NCBI RefSeq assembly: GCF_000718165.1
Contig: NZ_JOEY01000048.1
Coordinates: forward strand, 62,001-126,000
Direction of reading: 5' to 3'
From: Streptomyces fulvoviolaceus
GTDB lineage: Bacteria > Actinomycetota > Actinomycetes > Streptomycetales > Streptomycetaceae
Length of the DNA stretch: 64,000 bases
Shown: piece after piece, positions 40,890 to 49,877 of the stretch
Layout of the letters: the number at the start of each line of letters is the position of its first letter
How positions within the stretch are numbered: the stretch's first letter is position 1
Notes under the pieces: generated by a model
What the model was told of the DNA's origin: nothing
The model's database searches: none
Seen by the model: the letters and a program-made list of their open reading frames with translations, nothing else
Program-made: the position numbers and the translations under genes

Positions 40890-43800
40890 ATGCACGACGA
40901 ACGCCGCCGGATCGAGGAGCGCGTCGAGCGCGTCCACAACCAGCGCATCAAGCCCGCGATCTACGCGGCCACCGTCCCCTTCGAGGTAGAGGCCTGGCAG
41001 GCGCCGGGCGAGCCGGTGTCCTTCGAGGAGGCGGCGGCCGCGCGGTACGCGCCCTTCGCCATGGACACCCCGTGGGGTCCGCCGTGGGGCACCACCTGGT
41101 TCCGCATGCGCGGCCAGGTGCCCGCCGAATGGGCGGGCCGGCGCGTCGAGGCGGTCATCGACCTCGGCTTCGTGGGCGACTGGCCGGGCAACCAGGCCGA
41201 GGCGCTGGTCCACCTGTCCGACGGCCGCCCCTTGAAGGCCGTCAACCCGCTCAACCAGTACGTGCCGATCGCCAACCCGGCGACGGGCGGCGAGCAGATC
41301 GACTACCTGGTCGAAGCGGCCTCGAACCCCGACATCCTCGCCGACAACTTCTCCAAGATCACGCCCATGGGTGACGTGCTCACGGCCGGCGACAAGCCGC
41401 TCTACACCTTCCAGCGCGCCGACATCGCGGTCCTGGACGAGAACGTCTGGCACCTCGACCTCGACATCCAGGTGTTGAGCGAGCTCATGGTCCACCTCGC
41501 CGAGCACGAGCCGCGCCGGCACGAGATCCTGCACGCCCTGGACCGTGCCATGGACGCCGTCGACCTGGACGACATCTCCGGCAGCGCGGCGGCGGTCCGC
41601 GAGGTGCTCGCCCCGGTCCTGGCCAAGCCCGCCAACGCGAGCGCGCATGTGATCTCCGGCGTCGGCCACGCCCACATCGACTCCGCCTGGCTGTGGCCGA
41701 TCCGCGAGACCAAGCGCAAGACGTCCCGCACCTTCTCCAACGTCACCTCGCTCGCCGACGAGTACGACGACTTCATCTTCGCCTGCTCGCAGGCCCAGCA
41801 GTACGAGTGGGTGCGCGACAACTACCCGCACGTGTGGGCGCGCATCCAGGAGTCGGTGAAGAAGGGCCAGTGGGCGCCGGTCGGCGGCATGTGGGTCGAG
41901 TCCGACGGCAACCTGCCCGGCGGCGAGGCGATCGCCCGCCAGCTCGTCCACGGCAAGCGGTTCTTCATCGAGCACTTCGGCATCGAGACCAAGGGCGTCT
42001 GGCTGCCCGACTCCTTCGGCTACAACGCCGCCTACCCGCAGCTCGCCAAGCTCGCCGGCAACGAGTGGTTCCTCACCCAGAAGATCTCCTGGAACCAGAC
42101 CAACAAGTTCCCCCACCACACCTTCTGGTGGGAGGGCATCGACGGCACCCGCATCTTCACCCACTTCCCGCCGGTCGACACCTACAACGCCCGCTTCAGC
42201 GGCGAGGAGATGGACCGCGCGGTCCGCAACTACCAGGAGAAGGGCGCCGGTACGCGCTCCCTCGCCCCCTTCGGCTGGGGCGACGGCGGTGGCGGCCCCA
42301 CCCGCGAGATCATGGAACGCGCGCGTCGACTGGCCGACCTGGAGGGCTCGCCCAAGGTCGTCGTCGAGCACCCGGACGAGTTCTTCGCCAAGGCCCGCGC
42401 AGAGTACGAGGACGCCCCCGTCTGGGAGGGCGAGCTCTACCTGGAGCTGCACCGCGCCACCTACACCTCGCAGGCCCGCACCAAGCAGGGCAACCGCCGC
42501 AGCGAACACAAGCTCCGCGAGGCCGAGTTGTGGGCCACGACGGCCGCGCTGCACGCGCCGGGCTACGCGTACCCGTACGAGAAGCTGGACCGCCTCTGGA
42601 AGACGGTGCTGCTGCACCAGTTCCACGACATCCTGCCGGGGTCCTCGATCGCCTGGGTGCACCGCGAGGCGGAGGCCGAATACGCGCGGGTGGCCGAGGA
42701 GTTGGAGGTGCTGACGGCGGAGGCGGTGGCCGCGCTGGGCGGCGGTGGTACCCGTGTGTTCAACACGAGCCCGTACGACCGCGCCGAAGTGGTCCGTACG
42801 GCCGACGGCGCACCGGCGTACGTGGAGGTGCCCGCGAGCGGCAGCGCGCCCCTGACCGACGCCGGGCCCGCGCAGCCGGTGACGGCCGAGGGACGGGTCC
42901 TCGACAACGGCCTGGTCCGGGTGGAGGTCGCGGAGGACGGCACGCTGTCGTCCGTACGGGACCTGCGGGCCGGCCGGGAGGTCCTCGCCGGCGCGGGCAA
43001 CCTGCTCCGCCTGCACACCGACCTCCCGAACTACTGGGACGCCTGGGACATCGACAAGCACTACCGGAACCGCTTCACGGACCTGCTGGAGCCGGAGTCG
43101 GTGGCCGTCGTCGAGGCGGAGCCGCTCGTCGGCGCCATCCGAGTCACCCGCTCCTTCGGCAAGGGCTCGAAGATCACCCAGACGATCACCGTCCGCGCCG
43201 ACAGCCCGCGCATCGACTTCGAGACCGAGATCGACTGGCACGAGGCCGAGAAGATCCTCAAGGCCGGCTTCCCGGTGGACGTCCGGGCCCCGCACTCCTC
43301 CGCGGAGATCCAGTTCGGCCACGTCCAGCGCCCCACCCACACCAACACCAGCTGGGAGGCGGCCCGCTTCGAGGTCTCCGGCCACCGCTGGGTGCACGTC
43401 GCCGAACCCGGCTACGGCGTCGCGGTCATCAACGACTCGACGTACGGGCACGACGTCACCCGCACGGTCCGCGAGGACGGCGGTACGACGACCACCGTCG
43501 CCCTGAGCCTGGTCCGCGCCCCGCGCATCCCGGACCCCGAGGCCGACCAGGGCAAGCACCGCTTCACGTACTCGCTGCTGCCCGGCGCGAGCATCGAGGA
43601 CGCCGTCGCGGAGGGCTACGCCCTCAACCTGCCGCTGCGGGTCGCCGATTCGGCGGGCGTACCCGAACCGGTCGTCTCCGTCGACGGCGAGGGCATCACC
43701 GTCGAGGCGGTCAAGCTCGCCGACGACGAGTCGGGCGACGTGGTGGTGCGGCTGTACGAGTCGCGTGGCGGCCGTGCGCAGGGCGTGCTGCGCACGGGCT

Positions 43801-43931
43801 TCCCGCTGGCGGGCGGCCAGGTGACCGACCTGCTGGAGCGTCCGCTGGAGGACGCCGAGGTCGTCGACGGTGGTGTCCGCGTCCAGCTGCGGCCCTTCCA
43901 GATCCTGACGCTCCGTCTGGGGAGGGGCTGA
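40890..43931 (+). CDS. GH38 alpha-mannosidase
   Basis: 1013 residues, full length for bacterial class II alpha-mannosidase. After an N-terminal accessory domain comes the catalytic barrel: zinc motif GHAHIDSAWLWP (about 259-270) and nucleophile Asp in WLPDSFGYNA (near 373). A helical middle domain with HQFHDILPGSSI and a large C-terminal beta domain follow. There is no signal peptide, so it trims imported mannose-containing oligosaccharides in the cytosol. The ATG follows a CTGGAGA site; the gene is 3 nt before the fucosidase gene, so they are co-transcribed. Confidence 0.95.
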   Translation: MHDERRRIEERVERVHNQRIKPAIYAATVPFEVEAWQAPGEPVSFEEAAAARYAPFAMDTPWGPPWGTTWFRMRGQVPAEWAGRRVEAVIDLGFVGDWPGNQAEALVHLSDGRPLKAVNPLNQYVPIANPATGGEQIDYLVEAASNPDILADNFSKITPMGDVLTAGDKPLYTFQRADIAVLDENVWHLDLDIQVLSELMVHLAEHEPRRHEILHALDRAMDAVDLDDISGSAAAVREVLAPVLAKPANASAHVISGVGHAHIDSAWLWPIRETKRKTSRTFSNVTSLADEYDDFIFACSQAQQYEWVRDNYPHVWARIQESVKKGQWAPVGGMWVESDGNLPGGEAIARQLVHGKRFFIEHFGIETKGVWLPDSFGYNAAYPQLAKLAGNEWFLTQKISWNQTNKFPHHTFWWEGIDGTRIFTHFPPVDTYNARFSGEEMDRAVRNYQEKGAGTRSLAPFGWGDGGGGPTREIMERARRLADLEGSPKVVVEHPDEFFAKARAEYEDAPVWEGELYLELHRATYTSQARTKQGNRRSEHKLREAELWATTAALHAPGYAYPYEKLDRLWKTVLLHQFHDILPGSSIAWVHREAEAEYARVAEELEVLTAEAVAALGGGGTRVFNTSPYDRAEVVRTADGAPAYVEVPASGSAPLTDAGPAQPVTAEGRVLDNGLVRVEVAEDGTLSSVRDLRAGREVLAGAGNLLRLHTDLPNYWDAWDIDKHYRNRFTDLLEPESVAVVEAEPLVGAIRVTRSFGKGSKITQTITVRADSPRIDFETEIDWHEAEKILKAGFPVDVRAPHSSAEIQFGHVQRPTHTNTSWEAARFEVSGHRWVHVAEPGYGVAVINDSTYGHDVTRTVREDGGTTTTVALSLVRAPRIPDPEADQGKHRFTYSLLPGASIEDAVAEGYALNLPLRVADSAGVPEPVVSVDGEGITVEAVKLADDESGDVVVRLYESRGGRAQGVLRTGFPLAGGQVTDLLERPLEDAEVVDGGVRVQLRPFQILTLRLGRG

Positions 43932-43934
43932 CCC

Positions 43935-45185
43935 ATGCCCATGCAACCCTGGTTCACCGACGCCAAGTTGGGGATCTTCGTCCACTGGGGCATCTACGCC
44001 GTCGACGGCGTCCAGGAGTCCTGGTCGTTCTACGACGACATCGTCCCGCACGACCAGTACATGTCCCAGCTGGACCGCTTCACGGGCGCCAAGTACGACC
44101 CGAAGGCGTGGGCCGACCTGTTCGCCCGTGCGGGCGCGAAGTACGCCGTACTGACGACCCGTCACCACGACGGCGTGGCCCTGTGGGACACGGAGTACGG
44201 CGACCTCAACCTCGGCCGCGACTACCTGACCGGCTACGTGGAAGCCCTGCGCGAGAAGGACCTCAAGGTCGGCTTCTACTACTCGCACTCCGACTGGAAC
44301 CACCCCGACTACGCCTCCACGCGCAAGCCGGGCCGTCCGCCGGAGATGGAGGACAACCGCTACTCCGAGTGCTCGGCCGAGGACGAGGACCTGGACGCCT
44401 GGGAGCGGTTCATCGCCTACCGCGACGGCCAGATCCGGGAGCTGTCCTCCCGCTACCGGCCCGACCTGATGTGGTTCGACGGCGAGTGGGACCGCAGCGA
44501 GGAGCAGTGGCGCATCCCCGAACTCGCCGCGCTCATCCGCTCGTACAGCCCCGACGTCGTCTTCAACGCCCGCATGCTCAGCGGGGGCGACTACGCCACC
44601 CCCGAGCAGGGCGCTCCCATCGAACCGCCCGACGGGCCCTGGGAGTTGTGCCTCACGATCAACGACTCGTGGGGCTATCAGCACCAGGACCACAACCACA
44701 AGTCGCTCACCCACCTGGTCCGCTATTTCACCGAGACCATCGGCGGGGGCGGCAACCTGCTGCTCGACGTCGGCCCGATGGAGGACGGCACCATCCCGCA
44801 GCCGCAGGTGGAGCGGCTCGAAGGACTGGGGGAGTGGATCCGCAAGCACTCCGAGGCGGTGTACGGCACGGTCCGCGGACTCCCGGCCGGGCACCACTAC
44901 GGGCCCAGCACCCTCTCCGCCGACCGCCGCACCCTCTACCTCACCCTGTTCGACATCCCGCGTGCCGAGATCGGCGTCCGCGGACTGGTCACTCCGGTCC
45001 GCAAGGTCACCGTGCTCGGCACCGGTACCGAACTCGGCCATCGGGTCGTCGGCGGGCTGCACGACGCGGTCGGCGTGCTGTGGATCGACCCGCCGGCCGA
45101 GGCCGACCTCGACCCGCACGCCACGATTCTCGCGGTCGAACTGGACGGGGAGATGGAGCTGTACCGCGGGTCGGGGCGGTTCTGA
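43935..45185 (+). CDS. GH29 alpha-L-fucosidase
   Basis: 416 residues. The GH29 barrel is recognisable from WFTDAKLGIFVHWGIYAV, VLTTRHHDGVALWDT, GFYYSHSDWN, the nucleophile Asp in LMWFDGEWD (near 181) and GGGGNLLLDVGPMEDGTIP. A short C-terminal beta domain follows. No signal peptide, so it acts on imported fucosylated oligosaccharides. Co-transcribed with the alpha-mannosidase, implying a glycan with both mannose and fucose. Confidence 0.95.
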   Translation: MPMQPWFTDAKLGIFVHWGIYAVDGVQESWSFYDDIVPHDQYMSQLDRFTGAKYDPKAWADLFARAGAKYAVLTTRHHDGVALWDTEYGDLNLGRDYLTGYVEALREKDLKVGFYYSHSDWNHPDYASTRKPGRPPEMEDNRYSECSAEDEDLDAWERFIAYRDGQIRELSSRYRPDLMWFDGEWDRSEEQWRIPELAALIRSYSPDVVFNARMLSGGDYATPEQGAPIEPPDGPWELCLTINDSWGYQHQDHNHKSLTHLVRYFTETIGGGGNLLLDVGPMEDGTIPQPQVERLEGLGEWIRKHSEAVYGTVRGLPAGHHYGPSTLSADRRTLYLTLFDIPRAEIGVRGLVTPVRKVTVLGTGTELGHRVVGGLHDAVGVLWIDPPAEADLDPHATILAVELDGEMELYRGSGRF

Positions 45186-45261
45186 GGACCGGTTCCGAGG
45201 GCCCGCCGCACAGCAGTTCCCCAGCATTTCCCAGAAACAATTAAGAAATCGGTAAATCACC

Positions 45262-45294
45262 AGGTCACGGGCCCGATTCAGGGTTCCGTGACCT
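45262..45294. terminator. Inverted repeat between fucosidase and sulfotransferase genes
   Basis: AGGTCACGG and CCGTGACCT, 9-bp perfect arms with a 15-nt loop, and further pairing outside (CACC/GGTG with an offset). It lies 77 bp after the fucosidase stop and 82 bp before the sulfotransferase start. A terminator is likely, though it could also regulate the downstream gene. Confidence 0.6.
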
Positions 45295-45375
45295 CGGTGG
45301 TTTCCCGTTCCGACACCTGGAGTTCGCCTTGTGCCCCTGAGATGCGGAGGCAAGGTGCAAGAGAAAGGTGTCACG

Positions 45376-46254
45376 GTGCGAGACCCGCGTATGTCTGCGA
45401 TCGGCAAGGGGCTGAGGCGCCGGGGGAGGCTGATGAAGGAGGCGGTGAGCCCGCCGCGCCGGACCCTGGACGCCGTGCCCACCCCCAGGCCCCGGCCCGC
45501 CGCCAAGGCGTCGTACACCGCCCCCTGCGCCCCGCGCCTGGTGGAGTCCCCGGTGTTCGTGCTGTCCTCCGTGCGCTCGGGCTCGACCCTGCTGCGAGTG
45601 CTGCTGAACAGCCACAGCCGGATCCGCGCCCCGCACGAGATGCATCTGCGCACCCTGAACGTCGAGTTGAGCCGCAGTTTCACCGCGGAGGCCATGAAGG
45701 CCCTCGAACTGGACCGGCGCGAGCTGGAACACATGCTGTGGGACCGGGTCCTGCACCTCGAACTCGCCCGCAGCGACAAGGACGTCATCGTCGACAAGAC
45801 ACCGGCGAACACCCTCATCTGGCCCCGGCTGCACCGATGTTGGCCGCACGCGAAGTACATCGTCCTGCTGCGCCACCCGGGCGCGGTCATCGCCTCCCTG
45901 ACCAGCCGGCGCACGGACCCCGACCACGAGGCGATCCGCGCCGAAGTCCTCCAGTACGCCGAGAAGCTGGAGGAGGCGCGCCAGAGTCTGGACGCGCACG
46001 TGATCACGTACGAGGAACTCACCGCGGAGCCGGAGAAGACGACCCGCGACCTGTGCGACTACCTCGGCCTCCCCTGGGAGAGCGCCATGCTCGACTACGG
46101 CACCAAGGACCACGGCACCTTCCGCCCCCAGCTCGGCGACTGGAGCAGCACCATCAAGTCGGGCCGCATCCAGCCCGCCCGCACCGCCGACCCCGCCGCC
46201 GAACTGTCGCCGCGCCTCGCGGAGTTGGCGAAGGCGTGGGGGTACCCCGTCTAG
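45376..46254 (+). CDS. Sulfotransferase-family protein
   Basis: Transfers sulfate from PAPS to an acceptor in the cytosol. The GTG at 45376 follows GAGAAAGG and gives 292 residues; a GTG 15 codons upstream lacks a site. The N-terminal 60 residues are basic and Pro-rich. The 5'-phosphosulfate loop VLSSVRSGSTLLRVLLNSH and 3'-phosphate motif VLLRHPGAVIAS are clear, and VDKTPAN fits the Stf-type family. In actinomycetes such enzymes sulfate glycolipids or natural products; the acceptor is unknown. A sulfatase lies 24 kb away with no visible link. Confidence 0.88.
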   Translation: MRDPRMSAIGKGLRRRGRLMKEAVSPPRRTLDAVPTPRPRPAAKASYTAPCAPRLVESPVFVLSSVRSGSTLLRVLLNSHSRIRAPHEMHLRTLNVELSRSFTAEAMKALELDRRELEHMLWDRVLHLELARSDKDVIVDKTPANTLIWPRLHRCWPHAKYIVLLRHPGAVIASLTSRRTDPDHEAIRAEVLQYAEKLEEARQSLDAHVITYEELTAEPEKTTRDLCDYLGLPWESAMLDYGTKDHGTFRPQLGDWSSTIKSGRIQPARTADPAAELSPRLAELAKAWGYPV

Positions 46255-46276
46255 GCACCCTCACGCGACTGACACT

Positions 46277-46295
46277 CGGCCGGTGAAGCCGGCCG
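46277..46295. terminator. Hairpin terminator after the sulfotransferase gene
   Basis: CGGCCGG-TGAAG-CCGGCCG, a perfect 7-bp stem 22 bp after the sulfotransferase stop. Confidence 0.7.
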
Positions 46296-46341
46296 TGATC
46301 CCGGGAACGGCGTTCGGGAGTGCGGAGTTGCACGACCAAGC

Positions 46342-46392
46342 CGGTGTGGGCCGATCATGACCGATGCGCTAGGTCATGTTCGGCCCACACCG
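46342..46392. terminator. Long hairpin, bidirectional terminator
   Basis: Arms of 21 nt (46342-46362 and 46372-46392) pair completely apart from one T/T mismatch: CGGTGTGGGCCGA..CATGACC with GGTCATG..TCGGCCCACACCG, loop of 9 nt. It separates the convergent sulfotransferase (+) and ATP-grasp (-) genes. Confidence 0.85.
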
Positions 46393-46408
46393 CGGGTGAA
46401 GGTGCTGA

Positions 46409-47554
46409 TCAGGCCCGGGCGGTGGCAGGCGTGCCGGCCTCCGTGGTGACCTGCTCGACCGGTTCCGCCGTCGGTGCGGGCACCGCCGGCAGCAGCGGCC
46501 CGGTCTCCTCCGCGCGCTGGTGCGGGATGGACACCGCACGCAGCGGGCGCGGTCCCGACACCACCGTGTAGTCCTGGCCGAGGAACGGCGGCTCCATCTC
46601 GCCCGGGTCCTCGCCGAGCGCCAACTGCACTGCGGCCCAAGGGGCGTTGACGCCGCAGAGCGACAGCTGGTGCAGACCCCCAGCTGGACGCGTGTTGACA
46701 TCCATGAGAACGGGGGTGTCGCCGAACATACGGAACTGGATGTTGGACAGGTAGTGCAGCCCGAAGCCCTCGGCGATCCGGCGGGCCGGCTCCAGCCACT
46801 GCTCGTGCAGGGTGAAGCCGCGGCGGCGGCCGTTCTTCGTGCGGCCCACCGCCAGGCGGACCCGGTTGTCCGGACCGGTGAGGCAGTCCACCGACACCTC
46901 CGGCTGCTCCAGGCGCGGCATGACCAGCCAGTCCACGGACTCGTCGGCCTCCTTCAGCGCCTCCACGACCAGGTCCAGCGGCACGTACGGGCCCGGGAAG
47001 CCGTTGAGGTGCATGAGCGAGAAGGGGGTGCGCGTGATGACGCGGAAGCCCACCCCGCCCGCTCCGGACGCCGGCTTGAAGCACGCCTTGTAGCCGCCCG
47101 CCTCCAGCTCCTCCACGGCCGCGACCAGCTCGTCAGCGGTCCGCACCCGCCACCACGGCGGCACCGGCGCACCGATGGCCTGGACCGCCTCGTAGGCGAT
47201 CACCTTGTCGTGGAAGACGGCCACGGCCTCGGGCGGCGGCGCCAGCAGCGCCGTACCGACCGCCTCGAACTCGGCGCGGTGCGCCACGATCGCCGACTGG
47301 TGCAGCCGGGGCACGAACACGTCGATGCCGCGGCGCGCGCACTGGTCCAGCGCGAACTCCACGTACGCGGCCGGGGACAGACCCTCCGGCTCCAGATCGG
47401 CGGTGTCGGCGGCGGCCAGCACGGGGGAGTCCGCGTCGCCGTGCGTGGCATGGATCTCGACGGCGCGATCGCTGGGATTTCGTCGCAGCTGATCCATGAA
47501 GAACACGTTCTCCGCGTACGTGCGATTGAGCCAGACGCGTACGCGAGAGAGCAT
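46409..47554 (-). CDS. ATP-grasp-domain ligase of unknown substrate
   Basis: 381 residues from an ATG with AAAGGCGG upstream. The ATP-grasp fold is visible: an N-terminal domain (RVWLNRTYAENVFFMDQLRR), the central nucleotide-binding lysine region YKACFKPASGAGGVGFRVI, and the Mg-binding LMDVNTRPAGGLHQLSL near residue 300. These enzymes join a carboxylate to an amine or thiol through an acyl-phosphate. About 50 C-terminal residues are Pro/Ala/Thr-rich and probably disordered. No partner gene suggests the product, and I do not recognise a named enzyme. Confidence 0.85.
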   Translation of the reverse strand: MLSRVRVWLNRTYAENVFFMDQLRRNPSDRAVEIHATHGDADSPVLAAADTADLEPEGLSPAAYVEFALDQCARRGIDVFVPRLHQSAIVAHRAEFEAVGTALLAPPPEAVAVFHDKVIAYEAVQAIGAPVPPWWRVRTADELVAAVEELEAGGYKACFKPASGAGGVGFRVITRTPFSLMHLNGFPGPYVPLDLVVEALKEADESVDWLVMPRLEQPEVSVDCLTGPDNRVRLAVGRTKNGRRRGFTLHEQWLEPARRIAEGFGLHYLSNIQFRMFGDTPVLMDVNTRPAGGLHQLSLCGVNAPWAAVQLALGEDPGEMEPPFLGQDYTVVSGPRPLRAVSIPHQRAEETGPLLPAVPAPTAEPVEQVTTEAGTPATARA

Positions 47555-47670
47555 GCAGGCCGCCTTTCGGGCATTTCGGGCACAACGAAGCAGGCCGTGC
47601 CCGGCGAGGTTGATCGGAGGGACACCAAACCGCCCTGCGCGAAGGGAAGTTCATGGCGGTGGTGTTGGGG

Positions 47671-47735
47671 CGATCATACGGCTTTCGAGAGGTGCCGCGT
47701 GCAACGTGCGTGTTACGGATTTCCCGATCATGCGG
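47671..47735. repeat. Pair of near-identical 11-bp direct repeats
   Basis: CGATCATACGG (47671-47681) and CGATCATGCGG (47725-47735), 54 bp apart, in the 272-bp divergent region between the ATP-grasp and phosphoesterase genes. Possibly regulator sites. Nothing else is seen in 47555-47826. Confidence 0.25.
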
Positions 47736-47826
47736 TACGGCAAGATCAGGTGCCTCGATCCGACCTTGTAGCAGGGCGGCAAATGTGTTCTCGTGGTCCC
47801 CATCGAGTGCTCGGAAGGGGCGGGAA

Positions 47827-48687
47827 GTGACGTCGACGGCCGGCGGCGCCGGACAACTGCTGGCCATCAGCGACCTGCACATCGGCTACGCCGAGAACCG
47901 CGCCCTGGTCGAGGAGATGCGCCCCGGGACGGACGACGACTGGCTCCTCGTGGCGGGCGACGTCGCCGAGACCGTCGCCGACGTCCGCTGGGCCCTGGAG
48001 ACCCTCGCGGGCCGCTTCCGGAAAGTCGTCTGGGCTCCCGGCAACCACGAACTGTGGACCCACCCCCGGGACACCGTCACCCTGCGCGGCGTCGCCCGCT
48101 ACGACCACCTCGTCGACGTCTGCCGGGAACTCGGCGTCACGACCCCCGAGGACCCCTACCCCGTCTGGGACGGCCCCGGCGGCCCGGTCGCCGTCGCCCC
48201 GCTGTTCCTGCTGTACGACTACTCCTTCCTGCCGGCCGGCTGCACCACCAAGGAACAGGGACTGGAGTACGCGCACGGCACCGGCATCGTCTGCAACGAC
48301 GAGTACCTGCTGCACCCCGACCCCTACCCCTCCCGCGAGGCCTGGTGCCGGGCCCGGGTCGCCGAGACCGAGCGCAGGCTCGCCGCACTGCCCGACGACC
48401 TGCCCACGGTCCTCGTCAACCACTACCCGCTCGACCGCCATCCCACGGACGTCCTGTGGTACCCCGAGTTCGCCATGTGGTGCGGCACCACGCTGACCGC
48501 CGACTGGCACCGCAGGTTCCGTGTCGAGACCATGGTCTACGGCCATCTCCACATCCCGCGGACCACCTGGCACGAGGGCGTCCGCTTCGAGGAGGTGTCG
48601 GTCGGCTACCCCCGCGAGTGGCGCAAGCGACCGGAGCCGCCGGGACAACTGCGGCGCATCGTGCCGAGAGAGGTCGGGGCCCGGTGA
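47827..48687 (+). CDS. Metallophosphoesterase, PptH-like (phosphopantetheinyl hydrolase candidate)
   Basis: 286 residues from a GTG with AAGGGGCGG upstream. It has all calcineurin-like motifs: AISDLHIGYA, LVAGDVAET, WAPGNHELW, VLVNHYPLD and VYGHLHIPRT. Its stop overlaps the start of an Sfp-type PPTase (GTGA). In Mycobacterium tuberculosis the PPTase PptT is co-encoded with PptH (Rv2795c), a phosphoesterase that removes phosphopantetheine from acyl carrier proteins; the same pairing here supports that role. Cytosolic, no signal peptide. Confidence 0.85.
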   Translation: MTSTAGGAGQLLAISDLHIGYAENRALVEEMRPGTDDDWLLVAGDVAETVADVRWALETLAGRFRKVVWAPGNHELWTHPRDTVTLRGVARYDHLVDVCRELGVTTPEDPYPVWDGPGGPVAVAPLFLLYDYSFLPAGCTTKEQGLEYAHGTGIVCNDEYLLHPDPYPSREAWCRARVAETERRLAALPDDLPTVLVNHYPLDRHPTDVLWYPEFAMWCGTTLTADWHRRFRVETMVYGHLHIPRTTWHEGVRFEEVSVGYPREWRKRPEPPGQLRRIVPREVGAR

Positions 48688-49364
48688 TCGAGGAACTGCT
48701 GCCGGACTCGGTGGTGGCCGTCGAGGTGCACGGCACCGACGAGCCGGAGAACACGGTGCTCTACCCGGAGGAGGAGGTGCTCGTCGCGCGGGCCGTCGCC
48801 AAGCGGCGCCGAGAGTTCGCCGTCGTGCGCGCCTGCGCCCGCCGGGCCATGGAGAAACTCGGCGTGCCGCCGCGCTCCGTCCTGCCCGGCGAACGCGGCG
48901 CCCCGCAGTGGCCGCCCGGACTGACCGGCAGCATGACCCACTGCGACGGCTACTGCGCCGCGGCCCTCGTCCGCGCCACCGACCTCGCCTCCCTCGGCAT
49001 CGACGCCGAACCGCACGGACCGCTCCCGGAGGGCGTCCTGGCGAGCGTGGCACTGCCCGCGGAACGGGCCCGGCTGCAGCGGCTCGCCGCCGCACACCCG
49101 GGGATCCACTGGGACCGGCTGCTTTTCAGTGCCAAGGAGTCCGTCTACAAGGCGTGGTTCCCCCTCACCGGCAAGTGGCTGGAGTTCACCGAGGCCGACA
49201 TCGAGATCCGCGTGGATCCCGGGGAGCCGCTCGGCGGCGGCATCCGTGCCGATCTCCTCGTACCCGGACCGCTGGTGGGCGGGGAGCGGCGCGGGTACTT
49301 CGAGGGCCGCTGGACGATCCGGGACGGGCTGGTCGCGACGTCCGTCGTCGTGCCGTACGCCTGA
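48684..49364 (+). CDS. 4'-phosphopantetheinyl transferase (Sfp/EntD type)
   Basis: Transfers phosphopantetheine from CoA to carrier proteins of polyketide, fatty acid or nonribosomal peptide synthases. 226 residues from a GTG overlapping the upstream stop. The family motifs are SMTHCDGYCAAALV, GIDAEPHG (Mg-binding Asp/Glu, near 104-111) and FSAKESVYKAWFPLTG (near 148-160). The size resembles the EntD/PptT class. Part of a two-gene operon with the PptH-like hydrolase. Confidence 0.93.
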   Translation: MIEELLPDSVVAVEVHGTDEPENTVLYPEEEVLVARAVAKRRREFAVVRACARRAMEKLGVPPRSVLPGERGAPQWPPGLTGSMTHCDGYCAAALVRATDLASLGIDAEPHGPLPEGVLASVALPAERARLQRLAAAHPGIHWDRLLFSAKESVYKAWFPLTGKWLEFTEADIEIRVDPGEPLGGGIRADLLVPGPLVGGERRGYFEGRWTIRDGLVATSVVVPYA

Positions 49365-49365
49365 G

Positions 49366-49392
49366 CGCACGGCACGGCACGGCACGGCACGT
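49366..49392. repeat. GGCAC microsatellite
   Basis: Four exact GGCAC units (49371-49390) flanked by a degenerate unit, just after the PPTase stop. Noncoding; no hairpin is formed. Confidence 0.6.
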
Positions 49393-49419
49393 CGCGGCAC
49401 GGCTTCCGGGCCTATGGCT

Positions 49420-49659
49420 CTACGGCTCCGGCGGGCACCAGCTCTGCAGCAGTCGGAAGAACGCCTCCTCGTTGCCCGCCAGTCCCGCGTCCGCGAGGGC
49501 CTGTTCCGCCTCGGCGAGCACGGCGGGCGGGACGAGCGGTGGCCGGCCGGAATCCGGCGGACCGGCCGCGGTGTCGAAGACGGCTCGGACCGTGTGCAGC
49601 AGCCGCAGATAGGCCTGGACGGCGGTGCGCTCGCGGTCGGTCAGTACGGCGGTGGGCAT
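49420..49659 (-). CDS. Small hypothetical protein
   Basis: 79 residues starting MPTAVLTDRERTAVQAYLRL, mostly helical and acidic, with LAEAEQALADAGLAGNEEAFFRLLQSW near the C-terminus. It is codon-biased as expected for a real gene, and no competing frame looks better. I recognise no family. It converges with the PPTase gene. The 218 bp upstream (49660-49877), shared with the divergent alpha/beta hydrolase, shows no clear operator. Confidence 0.6.
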   Translation of the reverse strand: MPTAVLTDRERTAVQAYLRLLHTVRAVFDTAAGPPDSGRPPLVPPAVLAEAEQALADAGLAGNEEAFFRLLQSWCPPEP

Positions 49660-49877
49660 CGGGCGGCTCTCCCAGGTCGGCTCGGTCGGTCACGCCCTCA
49701 TACGGGGGCGCATCTCCAGCTTGCCGCCCACCACTGACAATCCGGCCGCGGTACGTATCGGTTCGCCCGCTTAGCGGAGGCGAAACCTCACCGAAATCCC
49801 TTGTGGGAAAGGAGTCCTACGCTGGAGTTAAGGGCTTTCGGCCGCTGCCTGGCGGCCAGTGAACGGGAGGCGAGTAC

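Noticed and set aside
40791..46022. Open minus-strand frame of about 1740 codons
   Set aside because: Antisense shadow of the GH38, GH29 and sulfotransferase genes, with no recognisable domain.
49366..49392. CRISPR-like short repeat
   Set aside because: The 5-bp units are contiguous without spacers; it is a simple microsatellite.
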